Assembly (NCBI RefSeq): GCF_047511655.1 | Contig: NC_133393.1 | Span: forward strand, 1,865,001 to 1,929,000 | DNA: 64,000 nt | Direction of reading: 5' to 3' | Origin: Castor canadensis | Lineage: Eukaryota > Chordata > Mammalia > Rodentia > Castoridae | Shown here: in pieces, positions 49,806-62,215 of the stretch | Layout: each line of letters opens with the position of its first letter | How positions within the stretch are numbered: position 1 is the stretch's first letter | The notes under the pieces: generated by a model | What the model was told of the DNA's origin: nothing | What the model saw: the letters and a program-made list of their open reading frames with translations, nothing else | Databases searched by the model: none | Program-made: the position numbers and the translations under genes

Positions 49806-50122
49806 GTCACCTCCTCAAAACCCTGAGCAACTGAGCCTGCAGCTGTCATGCCCGGCTGTCAGCACAGAAACGCGCCCTGGGCTCCGGAATTAGGTCGGTG
49901 CCCAAACTGTGCAGCTGCCTGGACACCAGTGTTGACATCCGAGCTCCAGTTTATCGCAGGTCACAGGTTCTTTTTTAGGTCCCTCTGAGGTGTGTCCCCA
50001 GAGGTGGTCCCTGAAGAAGACTGAGAACTTGCAGATACTTCAGTTGACAGGACAGTCAGGACCTTTGACTGCCTGAACACTAGGGCTGTATTAGGGAAGT
50101 CAACTTTACCTGGGTTTGACTT
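49806..50122. other. Unique-looking DNA
   Basis: No gene or named repeat was seen. Confidence 0.4.
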
Positions 50123-50363
50123 TTTTTTTCCTGTGGTACTGGGGTTTGAACTCAGGACCTTGCATTTGCTTCATGGGCACTCACCACTTGAGCCACAGCC
50201 CTATTTTGCTTTAGGTTTCAGGTGGGGTCTTGCACTTTTTTCCCCAAACTGGCCTTAGACTGCAATCTGATCAATGCCACCTGCGTAGCCGGGATCATAG
50301 TTTTTGCCTGGGCTAGCCTCAAATCATGATCCTCCTACATCCACCTCCCAGGTAACTCAGATT
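50123..50363 (-). mobile_element. Composite SINE, reverse (ID-like plus B1-like)
   Basis: T-run tail, then GTGGTACTGGGGTTTGAACT, CAGGACCTTGCATTTGC and CACTCACCACTTGAGCCACA (ID-like). The B1-like monomer follows with TTCAGGTGGGGTCTTGCACT and GTAGCCGGGATCATAG. Confidence 0.87.
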
Positions 50364-50769
50364 TGACTTTTGGCAAAATTCTTTAACATACCTAGAAATT
50401 ACAGCCTGGTCTTTTACAGTAATTCTATAAGACTGTATATACCTGATAGTTCTGAAATTGGCATATTTTTTGCTTTAAAAGCCAAATTGTAAGTATTTTT
50501 AAGCTCTGCAAAAAGCCATCGACCATAGGTCATTAATTAGCGAGCTTAGTTAAGTTCCAATAAAACTTTGTGTACAAAGTTACAAAGTTAGGCATCAGGT
50601 TGGACTTTGCCTCTGCCTCACCCCCACCCGCAGTTCCCCTTCTTCTAAAAGCTTAGGAACGGGAACTTTCGCACTGTGTGCACCTCACTACTCATGAGCA
50701 CATTTTAAGAGTAAGACGCGTTGCCTGGCAGGTCACCAGATGTTCAACTAGCGTAGGAAAGGAGTCACC
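50364..50769. other. Unique-looking DNA
   Basis: Only a short local duplication (TACAAAGTTACAAAGTTA near 50570-50590) is notable. Confidence 0.4.
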
Positions 50770-50985
50770 AGTTAAAGCCTATTACAATAACCTAGGCAAG
50801 AACTGATAAGACGTTGGGACAGTGTGGCACCAGTGGAGGGACAGGAAATGGTCACATCGTGGCTATGCATTCATGGTAGAAGAGCAAGACTGGCCAAGGA
50901 ACAATGCAGGATGTGATGGGAAGAAGGAGTTGACGATGGACCCAAGGATGTTGACGCACTCAATAGATGGCGGCCGTCATTATGT
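50770..50985 (-). repeat. L2 fragment, reverse
   Basis: GCCTATTACAATAACCTAGG, CAAGAACTGATAAGACG, GTGGAGGGACAGGAAATGGT, GAAGGAGTTGACGATGGACC and CAAGGATGTTGACGC follow the reversed L2 order ('gctattgcaatagtccaggcgagagatgatg ... gaaagagaggagtcaaggatgactccaagg'). Confidence 0.58.
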
Positions 50986-51539
50986 GACTGCGTATTCATC
51001 TCTCTTAACCTGATCCTGTCGCACGCATCCCTTGTTCACGGAGGGATAAGACACTCTCCACCTTACCAAACAGGAGCGTTGTCACTGTCATCACGGTAGC
51101 AGCCTGATAAAGGCAGACTCCACTGCTGGTCTTCTTTGTCTTCCCTTTATTGGCTGGCAGGAGCGTCACAGACAAGAACTCTGGTAATCTGTCACAGTGC
51201 CAGCTCCCCGCGCATGGCCTCTTCTTTGGGGTCATCAGTAGCCCACAGCACGGTGCACTTGCTCAACAGTGACTCGCAGTCACTTTGCTTTGACAGACTA
51301 ATCACTGACGGAAACCACTGCCCCACGACGTTCTGAAGGACTTGTGAAGGTGTTCAATGGTCTGCTAAGCTGTGAATTTCTCAGAGAATTTAAACGGTTC
51401 TACGTGAAGCTTCAGGATCTTACGGGGTGCTCCTTGATTGACTGAGGAACCGCTTGGACATCTGAGCTCTGTAACACAACTCAATTTCAGCCTACAAGGG
51501 CCAGACAGATGGAGTAGTCACGGTGGAGTAACGTGCAGG
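50986..51539. other. Unique-looking DNA
   Basis: No gene was recognised. Open frames of 66-76 codons overlap on both strands. Confidence 0.4.
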
Positions 51540-54500
51540 GAGACAGCCTTTACTTTTTAGTTTTTTTAACTGTAACGTAAAACATAAAAAAGTTCTATAT
51601 ATCAGTGGGTCACCACGCAACATTTATCCTACCACAACTTGACGTAGTGGTGTCCAGTTCCAGCAATTCTGTCACAAGTGACAGGATTTCACTCTTTTTC
51701 ATGAATGCCACATTTGTTCATGCGTGCACCAGCAGACGGACACTTGGGTTGCTTCTACTTACAGGCTGCTGTGCGTCGTTCTGCAGTGAACATGGATGTG
51801 CAGATGTCTCCTCGTAAGCTGACTCCATTCCTTTGGCTGTGTATCCAGTAGGGAGTTTGACGGCTCCCGGTCTAACGGCCCTGACCCAGGGGTGAGAAGT
51901 GACCTCAGAGGAACTCCCAACTCATTACACTGAGAATGCCAGCCGGGTTTGTCACATAAGGCCTTTACTGTGTCGAGGCGCCTGCCTTCTGTACCTCGTC
52001 TCTTGAGAGCTTTTATTGTGAAGGGATGCTGAATTTTATCAGACCCTTTTCCAGCATCTACTGGGATGATACGATTTTTATCCTTCATTTTGTTCATGGT
52101 GCATCACAAATGTTGAATTACCCTTGTATGCTAGGGGTAAATCTCACTTAATCCTGGTAGAAGATTCCTGTAATGTGTTGAATTGGGTTTGCTGATATTT
52201 TGTGTAAGATTTTTAAATCTATCTTCATCAAAGTTATTGACCTGTAATTTTCTGCTTCTGTTCTGTCTTTGTCTGGCTTAGATATCAAAGTAATGCTGGC
52301 CTCAAAAAAATGAATTTGAAAGTATTTTCTCCACTCTGATTTTTTTTTTGAAGACTTTGTAAGGAATTGACATTAGTTCTTCTTTATATATGTGATAGGA
52401 GCCAGCAGCAAAACTGTCCATGTCTGGGCTTTTCTTTGATATGAGATGTTTTATAATTAACGCAATTTTCTCAGTCATCATTGGTGTGAGCAGATTTGCT
52501 GTTTCTTCATGAGTCGGTCTTTGTACATGTGTGGTCTAGGAATTTACCCATTTCTTCTAGATCATCCAATTGTTGTGTAATTGTTCACAGTAGTTTCTTA
52601 CTATTCCATTAACTTTTGTAGTATCAGTAATTTCTCCTTTTTCATTCCAGGTCTTACTTATTTATGTCTTCTCTCTTTTTCTTCCAGTTAGTCTAGCCAA
52701 GTGTTTGTTGATTTTATTTAAAAAAAAAAAACAAACAAACCTAACTCTTGGTGATCTTTTCTGTTGTTTTTTTAATCTCTATTTCATTTATTCTGCTCTC
52801 GTCTTTGTTTTTTTTAGCTCCTCTGCTCACTTTCAGCTTAGCTCTTTTCACTTGTTCCATAAGGTGGAGGGTTAGATTGTTTGAAATCCTTCAATTAACG
52901 TGAGGGTTTTGTGGTGATGTTTCCATATACATATATAATGTGCTTTGATCATTTTCAAATCCCATATGGCATTTTATCCACCTACTCCCATTTTGATGTC
53001 TTTCTGAGTTGGCTTACTCCACTTACCATGTTGATCTACCTATACATTTCCTCTTTGGGATTGCTTTTGCTGTGTCCCTTAGGTTTTGGTGGGTTTGGAT
53101 CCATCTTGTTTATCTCAAGATTTTTTTTTCATTTCCTTTTATAGTCCTTCTGTCACTTGTTAATTATTTAGGATCATGTTGTTTAATTTCCCAAGATTTC
53201 TCCTGGTATTGAGTTCTAGTTTCACTCATTGTAATCTGATAAGCTGGCTGATGTACGTGATTAAAGCTGTCATCGGGGCCTTCTGGTGCTTACCACACAC
53301 TGCGTTCTTACACTGACTGTATAGAAAGAAGAGGCAAGTAAAGTAAAAATTAAATTAAACTAACAAATAAATTTGTTAATACCTTGTGGTCTAACATCTG
53401 CTCTGTCTTGGAGAAGGGCTCTGAGTGCTTGAGAGCAATGTGCATTGTGCTGCCGTTGGGTAGAATTGTTCTGGGGTGTCCTTTCAGGCCCGTGTGGTCT
53501 GCAGTGTAACCCAAGTTCAATGTTTTCTCACTCATTTCCCACCACACCATCTGTCCAGTACTGAAAGTGAGGTATTGAAGTCCTCTACTACTAAATATTA
53601 CAGTCTCTCTCCCTTTAGATCACTTAACAATTGCTTTATTGTTTAGCTAGTCTTATTTTGATGATAAATGTTTAAAGTTATGTCCTTTTGGTGAATCAAT
53701 GTCTTTATCACATGATGACCTTATTTTCTCTTTCCATCCATTTTATCTATGTACAGTTACTCTCTTTTTTATGGATTATCTTTTTCCATCCTTTTACCTT
53801 CAATCTACATGTGTCCTTAAAGGTGAGCTGAGTCTCTTGTATGGCTGGATCTTTTTGCTTTGTAAAATTTGTCCAGTAACCCTTCTCTTTTTATTTGAAA
53901 GTGTAATTCATTTACATCAAAGTGATTGTTGATAGAGAAGGACTTGCTACTGCCATTTTGTAAATTGTTTTCTGTTTGGTGGGTGTTTTCTTTGTTCTTT
54001 TGCTATCTTCATTTGTGGTTTGATAGTTTTCTCTGGTGGTATGTTTTGATCCTTTCTTTTTGTCATTTGTGTAACTACTATAGGTTTTTGCTTTGTGGTT
54101 CCCATGAGGCATATATAAAATATCTCATCCTTATAAGCAACCACTTTGAGTCGATGACACTTTTTTTAACCCAATGTCCCCCCATTCACAGTACAAATGA
54201 GGTACAGGGCCCGGGCTGAGGTATGTATAGGGTGGGTTTACTTTTCCTCCTCTTTCTAGACAGTCAGTGGAAGAACACAGCCTGTGGTCAGTACCAGGAG
54301 ACACTGAGGACAACTGTAATCACAAACAAAAACTACACTGTCTCCCTCTCCTCCACCCTTTTATGAGCTTGATGTCAGAATTTATGAGGGTTTTAAAAAT
54401 CACTTATATTCTTTAAAAATTGTAGCTACAGCTATTTTTATTAGTTTTCCCTTTTAACCAACACAGTAAGGATAAAATTGGTTTTCATTAACACCCTACA

Positions 54501-54570
54501 GCATTAGAAAATTCTGTGCATGGCTATGTATTACTTCTAGCACTGAGTTTTTCTTTTAATTTCTAAATTC
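51540..54570 (-). mobile_element. Old L1, reverse, spanning ORF2 and upstream region
   Basis: In reverse it has the ORF2 3' part (GCAGTGAACATGGATGTGCA near 51783), the RT core (a reverse piece with AGKGSDKIQHPFTIKALKRR, 51900-52060), further ORF2, and 5'-ward blocks such as CATCCTTTTACCTTCAATCT, AGGTGAGCTGAGTCTCTTGT and TTTTTGCTTTGTGGTTCCCA. Matches continue to about 54570. A segment near 54150-54330 looks like an insertion or unrelated sequence. Frames are thoroughly broken. Confidence 0.8.
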
Positions 54571-56175
54571 TACAGTCCAAGGTGGGGTGTCCCAACCTCA
54601 CTCCCAAGTTCTGAGATGTCTGAAGGTATTTTTGCCTGTGACTCATCGTGCTTGGATTTCTGTGAGGGAGTGGAGCCAGAGAACTCCTCCTCTGCTATCT
54701 TGTAGACTTTGCTTCCCTTGATTCTGAATCGAGGTTGGAAGGGTTCACCTTGTAAAGTTTTCACATTTCTCTTTCATGCACTCTCTGAATCTAATACTCA
54801 ATTAAAGCCATTAACAAATGAACGGAGGAGGCATGTCAAGCCACGCGCTTATATAGGTAGTGAATTAGAATAAAATGATCAGAAAACAATTTTAGTAGCA
54901 TAAGAGCTGTAATAGATTGGTTACAACACAGTCTCAGCAGAATATCAAAGCAGACCACCAGGAACTTATTGAGAGCTGAAACTGCCAACTCACTGCTAAC
55001 GGCCCTGTACGGGCCTTGGAGAGCGTAGGGTCAGAACAGAACCATCCTCACCTCTTTCCTCCTTACCTTTTTGCCCACTTCCCTTATCTCACGATTCTCC
55101 TTTCCTCAAAGCATCTAAAATCACAGTGGAGAAAAATGAAGAAAGCAAATTGTCACAGAGCTCCTAAGCAGCCAAAGCAGCTGTTTAGTCGTAGCTAGTT
55201 TTCTAAGCTGAAATTAACTTCAGATTTAAACTTCAAACTGATAAAAGAAACATGCATAAAGATAATTTAATCAGAATTCTAGGATTTATAGAAGTTTAAA
55301 GATCATTAGAATATGATGAGAAAGTCTAGGAATGGAATTTTATAAAATATAAGTTAGGAAGGAAATGACAGGTAATATGATTGAATGAAGAAGTAAATTA
55401 TAAAATAAATTTGGTTAATGACTATAAAATGGAAAAATATAAGTCATCTCATTCTATAGTTTAAAAATAAAAAGAAAATGTCATTTGTACACACTACATT
55501 GAATTAATATTTAATGTTACAGAGACCTCAGAGGCTGCAGCAGGTTCACAGGAGAAGCTGGAATATAGAAACAGCCTTTAGCTGAATAAGAATATTCTTC
55601 TGCAATTAAAGCAAAAGTAGGAGAGGAAGATAAGGACCAGACGAGTAAAATGATTACCAATGCAATTTAATATTAAAGTTCACGTAAGAGAAAGGCATGT
55701 GCTGATGACTGCTGATGTTTAAATTTTATCACTTCAAATTTTCATAAAGTGAAAGCAACTTCTGGAAGTACTATGGTTTGAGGCTGGAAAAGAGGGTTTG
55801 GAGAAGGAAACTGTTGTGGTCTGTTCTCTTGTGTGTTGTGGGGATGCTCTCTGCATTACATTTATCTTCTCCAAACGAGAAGGTGAAAAACCAAACCGTA
55901 CACCGAGTCCTATCCTGGAAACTTTTATGTACTTACTACAAATTCCAAAAACAGTGTAAACAGTGCGAGACAAATGAGAAAGACTACATTGCTGCCTTAG
56001 GATTTTCAAAGGAGACCTCTTCCTGAAAAACAAAAACCCAGAGAGATTAAGATGTTTGAGAAAAGGTTTGTCCTTTGGTTTCGTTGGCTTAAATAATTCT
56101 ACTGTGAAACATTTAAACAAGTCTGACGCTGGCTTGAGTGTGTGCGCCTGTGAACATCCTGGTAAGAGACAGTTA
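54571..56175. other. AT-rich unique DNA, no gene recognised
   Basis: A reverse 128-codon frame (55734-56120) overlaps a forward 82-codon frame (55778-56026). Neither has a recognisable motif. The region 55200-55700 is strongly AT-rich. Confidence 0.45.
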
Positions 56176-56247
56176 CCCGGCTGGGGTTAGCTCAGTGGTG
56201 GGGAGGGCGCCCGGCATGTGCGCGCTTGGCTCCATTCCAGGCACCAC
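56176..56247 (+). mobile_element. BC1-like ID element (tRNA-Ala-derived SINE)
   Basis: GGCTGGGGTTAGCTCAGTGG, TGGGGAGGGCGCCCGGCATG and TTCCAGGCACC follow the classic rodent ID consensus (A box GTTAGCTCAGTGG). Unlike the other ID-like units in the window it has CTCAGTGG, not CTCAAGTGG. It is probably an older or different ID lineage. The B box is degraded. Confidence 0.75.
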
Positions 56248-56504
56248 ATGGATATGCAAATATGTCTAATGAATTTGTGCATATATGCAAATGGCACGGC
56301 TACAGTCATAAAGAAATCCATTTTCAGCACTAATAGATGAAGACTGTTCTTTCTTTCCCCACTGAACCCTTCCCTTTCTCAAGGACCACGTGACTGTGGA
56401 TCTGTCGTCTCTTTCTACATTAGTTCTTGATCGCACATCTGTTCTTACACCATTACTGTTGTGATCACTGCTGCTTCATAATAAGTCTTAAAATCAGTAA
56501 GGTG

Positions 56505-56690
56505 AAAATAGATACTTCTCACAAGAAGAAATATGAATAGCCAGTGAATATATTTAAAATGCTCAACATTACTGGCTATCAGGGAACTGCAAGTCAAAAC
56601 TTTAATGAGACTCCATCACGCTCCAGTTAGAATGGCTATTATTTTAAAAATTACAAGTGCTGGTGAGGATGGAGAGGAAAAGCAGCTCTC
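56505..56690 (+). repeat. L1 ORF2 3' fragment
   Basis: CTTCTCACAAGAAGAAATAT, AAAATGCTCAACATTACTGG, TATCAGGGAACTGCAAGTCA, GAGACTCCATCACGCTCCAG and AGTGCTGGTGAGGATGGAGA correspond to the ORF2 C-terminal segment (FSKEEI.., KKMLKCS.., AIREMQIKT). Confidence 0.8.
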
Positions 56691-56844
56691 AGTCACCTCT
56701 GCGTATTTGTGAGTACATGGTTCTGAGCGGATCGTGCTCAGAATGCATTTTCCCCCAAAGATGGTGGAAGTTCCAACTTCCACCAGACGTGTCACCTTTT
56801 AACAAATCGAAAATGGTCACTTTATCATTTAAATTAAGCACTTT

Positions 56845-57160
56845 TTCTTTTATTGGCAGTACTGGGGTTTGAACTCAGGGCCTTGTCCTTGCTAGACAAG
56901 ATCTCCACCACTTGACCCACACCTCCAATCCTTTTTTTTGCCTCATTATTTTTTGGATAGGATCTCACATTCTTGCCTAAGGCTGACCTACCTATGCCTC
57001 CCATAGAGCTGGGACCACAGCAGTGCACCTCAACACCCATTGTATTGGTTGAGATGGAATCTCGCTAACTTTTTGCCAGGGTATCCCTTGAACTGCAATT
57101 CTCCTGATCTCTGGCTCCAAGGAGGTGGGATTACAGGTATGAGCCACAACACCCAGTCCC
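56845..57160 (-). mobile_element. Full-length composite SINE, reverse (ID-like plus two B1-like monomers)
   Basis: GCAGTACTGGGGTTTGAACT, CTCCACCACTTGACCCACAC (ID-like), then two B1-like monomers ending at CAGTGCACCTCAACACCC and ATGAGCCACAACACCCAGTC. Confidence 0.9.
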
Positions 57161-57184
57161 TACTTGCACATTTTAAATAATCCT

Positions 57185-58200
57185 TACATCATTGAGATGC
57201 GTCATACTTGAGCCTGGTGGATACCATCTTTGATATTCGCTAGTGTTTTCTTGAGGATTTTTGCACTTTGATTCATCAGAGACATTAACTTGTGGCTTTG
57301 TTTTATTGTTTGTCCCTGTCTGGTTTGGGGATCAAGGTAATGCTGGAGCCACAGGAGGAATTTAGAAGAATTGCCTTCTCTATAAGTTTTTGAAATAATC
57401 TGGGAAGTAGTAATGCTAGCTCCTGTCTAAATGCCTGGTGGAACTGAAGAGGGAAAACCATCTGATCAGAGTTTCCTCTGACGGGAAGCTTCTCTTACTC
57501 CTCGTTCCTCAGCATTGGTGAGCTTGGCTTTTCTATCGCTTCACACCCAACTCTCCGTGGAGGTGTGTGTGCCCAGGAACTCGACCGTTTCTTCCATTGT
57601 CACACTTGTTGCAGTATCATTATTTGTAATCGTTCTGTGATCCTTGGCATTTCTCTGCTCTCAGTTGTAAATGCTCCTTCCATCATTTGATTTTACTTGA
57701 GTCTTCTTTTTATTTGAATCTAGCCCGTGTTTATCGATTTTGTAACCCCCCCCCGCACCGTGTCCTTTGTGGAATTACTCCAGTCTTCCTGGAACCAGTC
57801 TGTCCTTGTTTTGTAGCATTGCTGTTAGTCATGCTACAGCGAGCAAGGGATCAAATCAACAAGAATATCATTGCATCCTCTTGTTGGATTGATTCCCCTT
57901 CATTATATGACGACCCTTTGACTCCTCAGTTTCCGTCTCAGGCCTATTTTGTGAGATACTCCTGTATCATTTTCACTTTCAACCTGCTGTATCTTTTCTG
58001 GTGACGTTTGTTTCTTGTAACTAGCTGCTTATTTGGTTCTGCTTCTTATCCATTCAACCAGCCTGTATCTTTTAATTGGGAAGTTTAGTCTATTTGCAGT
58101 CGAGGTTATTGTTGATAAATTTATTCCTACCGTTTTCTCATTATGTTGAGCATTCTTTTTTCTTCCTTTTTCATCTTTGAGGGTTCTTTTACTGTATTAA
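57185..58200 (-). mobile_element. Old L1 fragment, reverse
   Basis: TTGGGGATCAAGGTAATGCT, AGAATTGCCTTCTCTATAAG, GAAATAATCTGGGAAGTAGT, GTGGAACTGAAGAGGGAAAA, TCTTTTAATTGGGAAGTTTA and GAGGTTATTGTTGATAAATT are antisense ORF2 phrases. A C-run (57747-57755) and a 105-codon forward frame (57687-58004) are incidental. Confidence 0.75.
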
Positions 58201-58949
58201 TACTATTTTGACTTTTTCCCCCTACTTTTCTTTTGTATGTCTGCTCTTTGTAGGTCAGAGGGCATGACCTCTGACTGCTGTGCCCGCCACTGCCAGGAGT
58301 CCGGGCTGTTTGAACTTCCCTGCATGTCCATGCCAGATCCACTCCCTCAACGCAACCTCTCATGGCCACCTCTCACCCAGACACTGGGGCAGGACATCCT
58401 TGAGCTATGATTGTTCCTTGTTTTCCCCCAGAGTAGCTAAGTATCAAAAATAGGCCCCCTTCTCAAGATGGTAGCTTGCTTGATAAGGAGAGTGGCAAAA
58501 CATCTCTAACTGAGACTGGCTTTCCACACTCCGAGGAGTCATTGCCTCAACAAATCCCCGCACTGGGTTTAGGCTTGCAGGAGGCGTGGGACTGCCCTGT
58601 GGCTAGAATTGCAAGTCTCTTCAGGGCTGTCTGGCTCACCTTCCTATTACATCATTGGCTTCCCTTCTACCTCTTGGAGCCAGGCAGGGACAGGGGCTTA
58701 GGACTGTTTCTGCTTTTCTCTTTCACCTGTTTCTCCTTATCATGTCCTGCCCCTTATCATGATTCTCAAGGCTCTTTCTCTTCAAAACGTATTTGCTCCT
58801 TTGTTACTGGACTCTGCATCCACAGGGTCAAAGTGGGGGCTGCTTCTAATTTGCCATCCTGCCCTGCCTCCCTGATTCATTATTTTTAATTGATGCAGAG
58901 TGTTTGAGTCACTTTTGTATCCTTCAGAGGATTTGTTCTCTCATCTGGG
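58201..58949. other. Unique-looking DNA, no gene recognised
   Basis: A forward 137-codon open frame (58476-58889), beginning MLDKESGKTSLTETGF, has no family resemblance I can name and no splice context. C/T-rich stretches make it stop-poor. Confidence 0.4.
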
Positions 58950-59140
58950 TCAGTATTCATGAGCTACTGACCACAGGTCAAATCTGGCCCATTTCAGGCC
59001 AAATCTAGTCAGGTTCATTTATGTGTTGTTTAGGGTTGATTTTTACCATGATAACAGAGTTGATGATTGAACAGAGACAGCAGAGCCCACAAGCTAAAAA
59101 TATTTACTCTATTGGCTTAGAATTGAATTAGCACAACTGA
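58950..59140. repeat. hAT/Charlie-group DNA transposon relic
   Basis: TCAAATCTGGCCCATTTCAG, GTTCATTTATGTGTTGTTTA, AACAGAGTTGATGATTGAAC, AGAGACAGCAGAGCCCACAA and AAAATATTTACTC follow the common 'gccaaatccggcccg ... acggcagagttgagtagttgcgacagagacc ... taaaatatttactatc' repeat. It has no transposase coding. Confidence 0.58.
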
Positions 59141-60099
59141 AAAGTGCCTGTTGTTAGATGGGCTTGAAAGAAGGGTAACAAACAGATTTAGAGTGGACTG
59201 TATTCCCCCAGTTTAGGTGGCAGGAATGTGCAGATAGTCTTTTCCTTAACTTTGTTCTAAACAAGTGTTAATGCCTCCACAAATAGGCTGGTGTTCTTCC
59301 GTAAAGATACAGTCACCTCATGCCATTCTGTATTCGCTTCTGCCCTAATGCATTTTACAGTGTGCAATTTGAGTATGACAGAAGCTGTACATTTGACCCC
59401 CTATTGCTTATCTATTTTGATGTGGAGAGTGAGGTATTTAGGAAGATGTATATGGACTTAAGTGGCATGCTTGATACAAAGAAGGTGGGTATGATATGAC
59501 CCAAAGCTTCTAGTGTCTTCCCAGTGCCGACAGAGGGCACCTCTGTGACAGCACAGAGGGCTGGGTGGGACAGTGAGGTTTCTCTCTTTGAGCTCACTGA
59601 CCACCCAGAGCACTTCTTCTGGGAGATATGCTATTGTGTTCAGGGAGGGGTTGGCCCAAGATAACAGTGAAGATGCCATGGTGCAGGCAAGAGAACAGCA
59701 GCAACTCCTCTGGCCAAGCAGAAGGCGCTAACTATTCTTGAGAGCCTCCTGGGCCACTGAAGGTGTACAGCGTTTTGCCACAACTTTGTACGTCAGCTCT
59801 GCTTCTGCATTCGATCATCTATGACAACGGGGAAGCCACAGTCAGGACACCTGGTCATAGAAACTCTTTATTTAAAGGGCTAAAGGTTCTGAAATTTTTA
59901 TTCTCTAGAGCAAAATGAAAGTCTAACTCTTGCCCATTACAACACAAAATATTGTATTTTGTTTCCAAACTTTATCTGGATAAGCCTTCAAACAAGACTT
60001 AGTGGAATTCTTTCATAACAAATAACAATTATTTAGAGCCTTCCGGAAAACGTGTCAGCCTTTGTATAAAGCATTTATATCAGCCATCTCTCACTTAAC
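59141..60099. other. Unique-looking DNA
   Basis: No gene or named repeat was recognised. Confidence 0.45.
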
Positions 60100-60215
60100 C
60101 TTCCAGATTCTCTGATGTAGATAATGTTATAATCCCAACTTTATAGATGAAGAGGTTTAAGTAACTTGCCAAAGATAATAGAAAAGAATTGGTCGAGTTC
60201 AAGCCTGCACGAGCT
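60100..60215 (-). repeat. MIR SINE fragment
   Basis: AATCCCAACTTTATAGATGA, AGAGGTTTAAGTAACTTGCC and GTCGAGTTCAAGCCTGC match the reversed MIR core. Confidence 0.72.
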
Positions 60216-60834
60216 TCTTGGTCAAGGCTAGTCCAAAGGCCCTTGGTGTGGGAAGAAGTGGTGAAGAAAGTAACACATGACTGTGATTGGGCTCCATGAG
60301 CCAGTTGAGGAACTGCAGTTCTCAGCATCCCCATTTCCCTTTAGGGAAAATGGGCATAATTCTTATCCACTTCCAGGAATGCCATGCTGGCACCTAACTT
60401 GATCTACTTAGACATGCTAAGGTTGAGCCCTGAGGTCAGTTTGCCTCAGTTATTCCTTTTTAAGTACAAGCAGTTCTCAGTGATACCATTTCAGCAATTT
60501 TTCATCCCCAGGATGATATATGACATACACGGGAAATCCTCCAGCTCCACAGCTGGCAGTTTTGCATCTACTCTGCCTGGCCACAGAAATGTGAAAGGGG
60601 TGGCAGTTTAAGAGTGGATCCACTGACACGAATCCTCTTTGCTCTAACTTTGATAGTGTTTTTCCTACCGTGGCATAGTGCATCAAAGAGGACCACTCCG
60701 AATGTCTGGCCTGCTTTGAGAGGCCATGTGCAACACTGCTGGAGGGGTTTATTACAAATAGCAACGTCTCACTTTCATTGCTGCATGTCCCTGACAGTGT
60801 TCTGAGTGGTATCTAATAAAGTAACCAACACATG
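60216..60834. other. Unique-looking DNA
   Basis: Overlapping open frames of 63-95 codons lie on both strands. None is convincing. Confidence 0.4.
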
Positions 60835-60960
60835 AAGTAGGTATGAATGTTATCTCCATTTCACAGATAAAGCACGGGAAGCACAGGAAAATGACAGAAC
60901 TTGACCACTATCATGCCGTGAATAGTGGCTTTACTCTGGGGCCAAGCTTATGGGACCCTG
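60835..60960 (-). repeat. MIR SINE fragment
   Basis: GTTATCTCCATTTCACAGAT, AAAGCACGGGAAGCACAGG and GACAGAACTTGACCACTATC follow the reversed MIR core. Confidence 0.58.
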
Positions 60961-61009
60961 TGGTGTAGGTTGTGGAAATATTATTCTCGTGGAATAATAA
61001 GAATCCACT

Positions 61010-62215
61010 CACTTTGTTACATATGTTTACTGAGTGCCCAAGACTGGCGTGCATCAGCTATAAACTAAACACGAGGCTAATTGTTAGGATGTCAAATGTG
61101 AAAACAATACCTATGGTTCCCATCCTCAAGGATCTTAGAGTCTAATGCAGGAGAACAAAAGTAAACTGAAGGTCATTTGTGTAAGTATTGGTTTCCTATG
61201 TATGACAATATCTATATGTTAGATTGCCTGAACAAAGCAATGAGCCCATACTGGGGTCACTAGGGAAGCTGAGAGCAGTCTAAGGAATGGAATGTTTCAG
61301 ACAGGAAGCAACAGGAGTGTAACAGATGGGACGGAGCACAGTGGATGTGCCAGGAAACCTGTTCAGAATGCTGAACTCTCAGAACTGGGTTAGAGAATGA
61401 GATGATGGCAAGACATGGACAGGAGAGGCAGGCAAGGAAGGACAGAGGGGCTTGTGCATAAAGTAATAGGCAGCTGGACTTCCTTGTATAGGAAACGGAG
61501 AGCCGTGTGAGGGCAAGCAGTATAGGGGCAAATGTACTTGGGTTACATTTTGAGGAAGGATGTAGAAGGAGTCCAAGGCAGGCAAATGGAGACTAGGCTA
61601 ATAAGACATCACTGTAGCTGACAGGGATGAGAGGCATCGAATGCAGTACAGTGTGTGGGGGGGGGAGCACTGTTTAGGGCTGTCCTGTAGGATGTTAGCA
61701 GCATCTTGGTCTCTATCCCCTAGTTGTCAGGGGCAGTGCCCCACCTCCACCAAGTTGTGACCTCCAAAACATCTCCAGGCATTGCTGAATGTCTCCTGCA
61801 GGGCACACTGTCCCACCTGAAATCCACTGATTTAGATACGCTGACATTAAAACACAATCATTCGGACTTGGATGTGCTGTGAAGGGTAAGAGAACAACCA
61901 AGGGTAATGTTATCAGGATTTCCATAATGGCCACAGGTGAGGAACAGAATAAGGTTAGGAAGAAAGAGAACAGACCGATTCTACAGACATTATATGTGAG
62001 AAACTTGAGGGACACCACAATGAAGAGATTCAAGAAGTAGCTGGGCGGATGGTTCTGTCCTCAGACGAGAGATTTTAGTTGGAGATAAAGATGTAGAAAT
62101 TATTTGCATCTAGATAGGAAGCAGATGAGGTCAATTCAGAGACTGAGGGAGGGAGAAGAGAAGCAGGTAGGAACTCTATGGGAAGATAAGAGTTAAGAGC
62201 CATAAGGAATTATAA
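61010..62215 (-). mobile_element. L2 (LINE-2) relic, reverse, with nested MER5A
   Basis: It starts with the reversed L2 3' end (GTTTACTGAGTGCCCAAGAC, then CCCATCCTCAAGGATCTTAG and AGTCTAATGCAGG). It then has GATGAGAGGCATCGAATGC-type text, and after the MER5A insertion TTTAGTTGGAGATAAAGATG and GAAATTATTTGCATCTAGAT, which parallel 'gggctggagatatagatttgggagtcatcagcatatagatgg'. About 1 kb of L2 remains, all non-coding. Confidence 0.6.
61670..61830 (-). mobile_element. MER5A-type hAT transposon nested in L2
   Basis: TTTAGGGCTGTCCTGTAGGA, TGTTAGCAGCATCTTGGTCT, CTATCCCCTAGTTGTCAGGG, AAGTTGTGACCTCCAAAACA and TCTCCAGGCATTGCTGAATG match reversed MER5A closely. A G-run precedes it at 61656-61665. Confidence 0.85.

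Noticed and set aside
58476-58889. 137-codon forward frame starting with ATG
   Set aside because: It looks protein-like at the start but has no recognisable domain or splice context. Left as a low-priority homology check.
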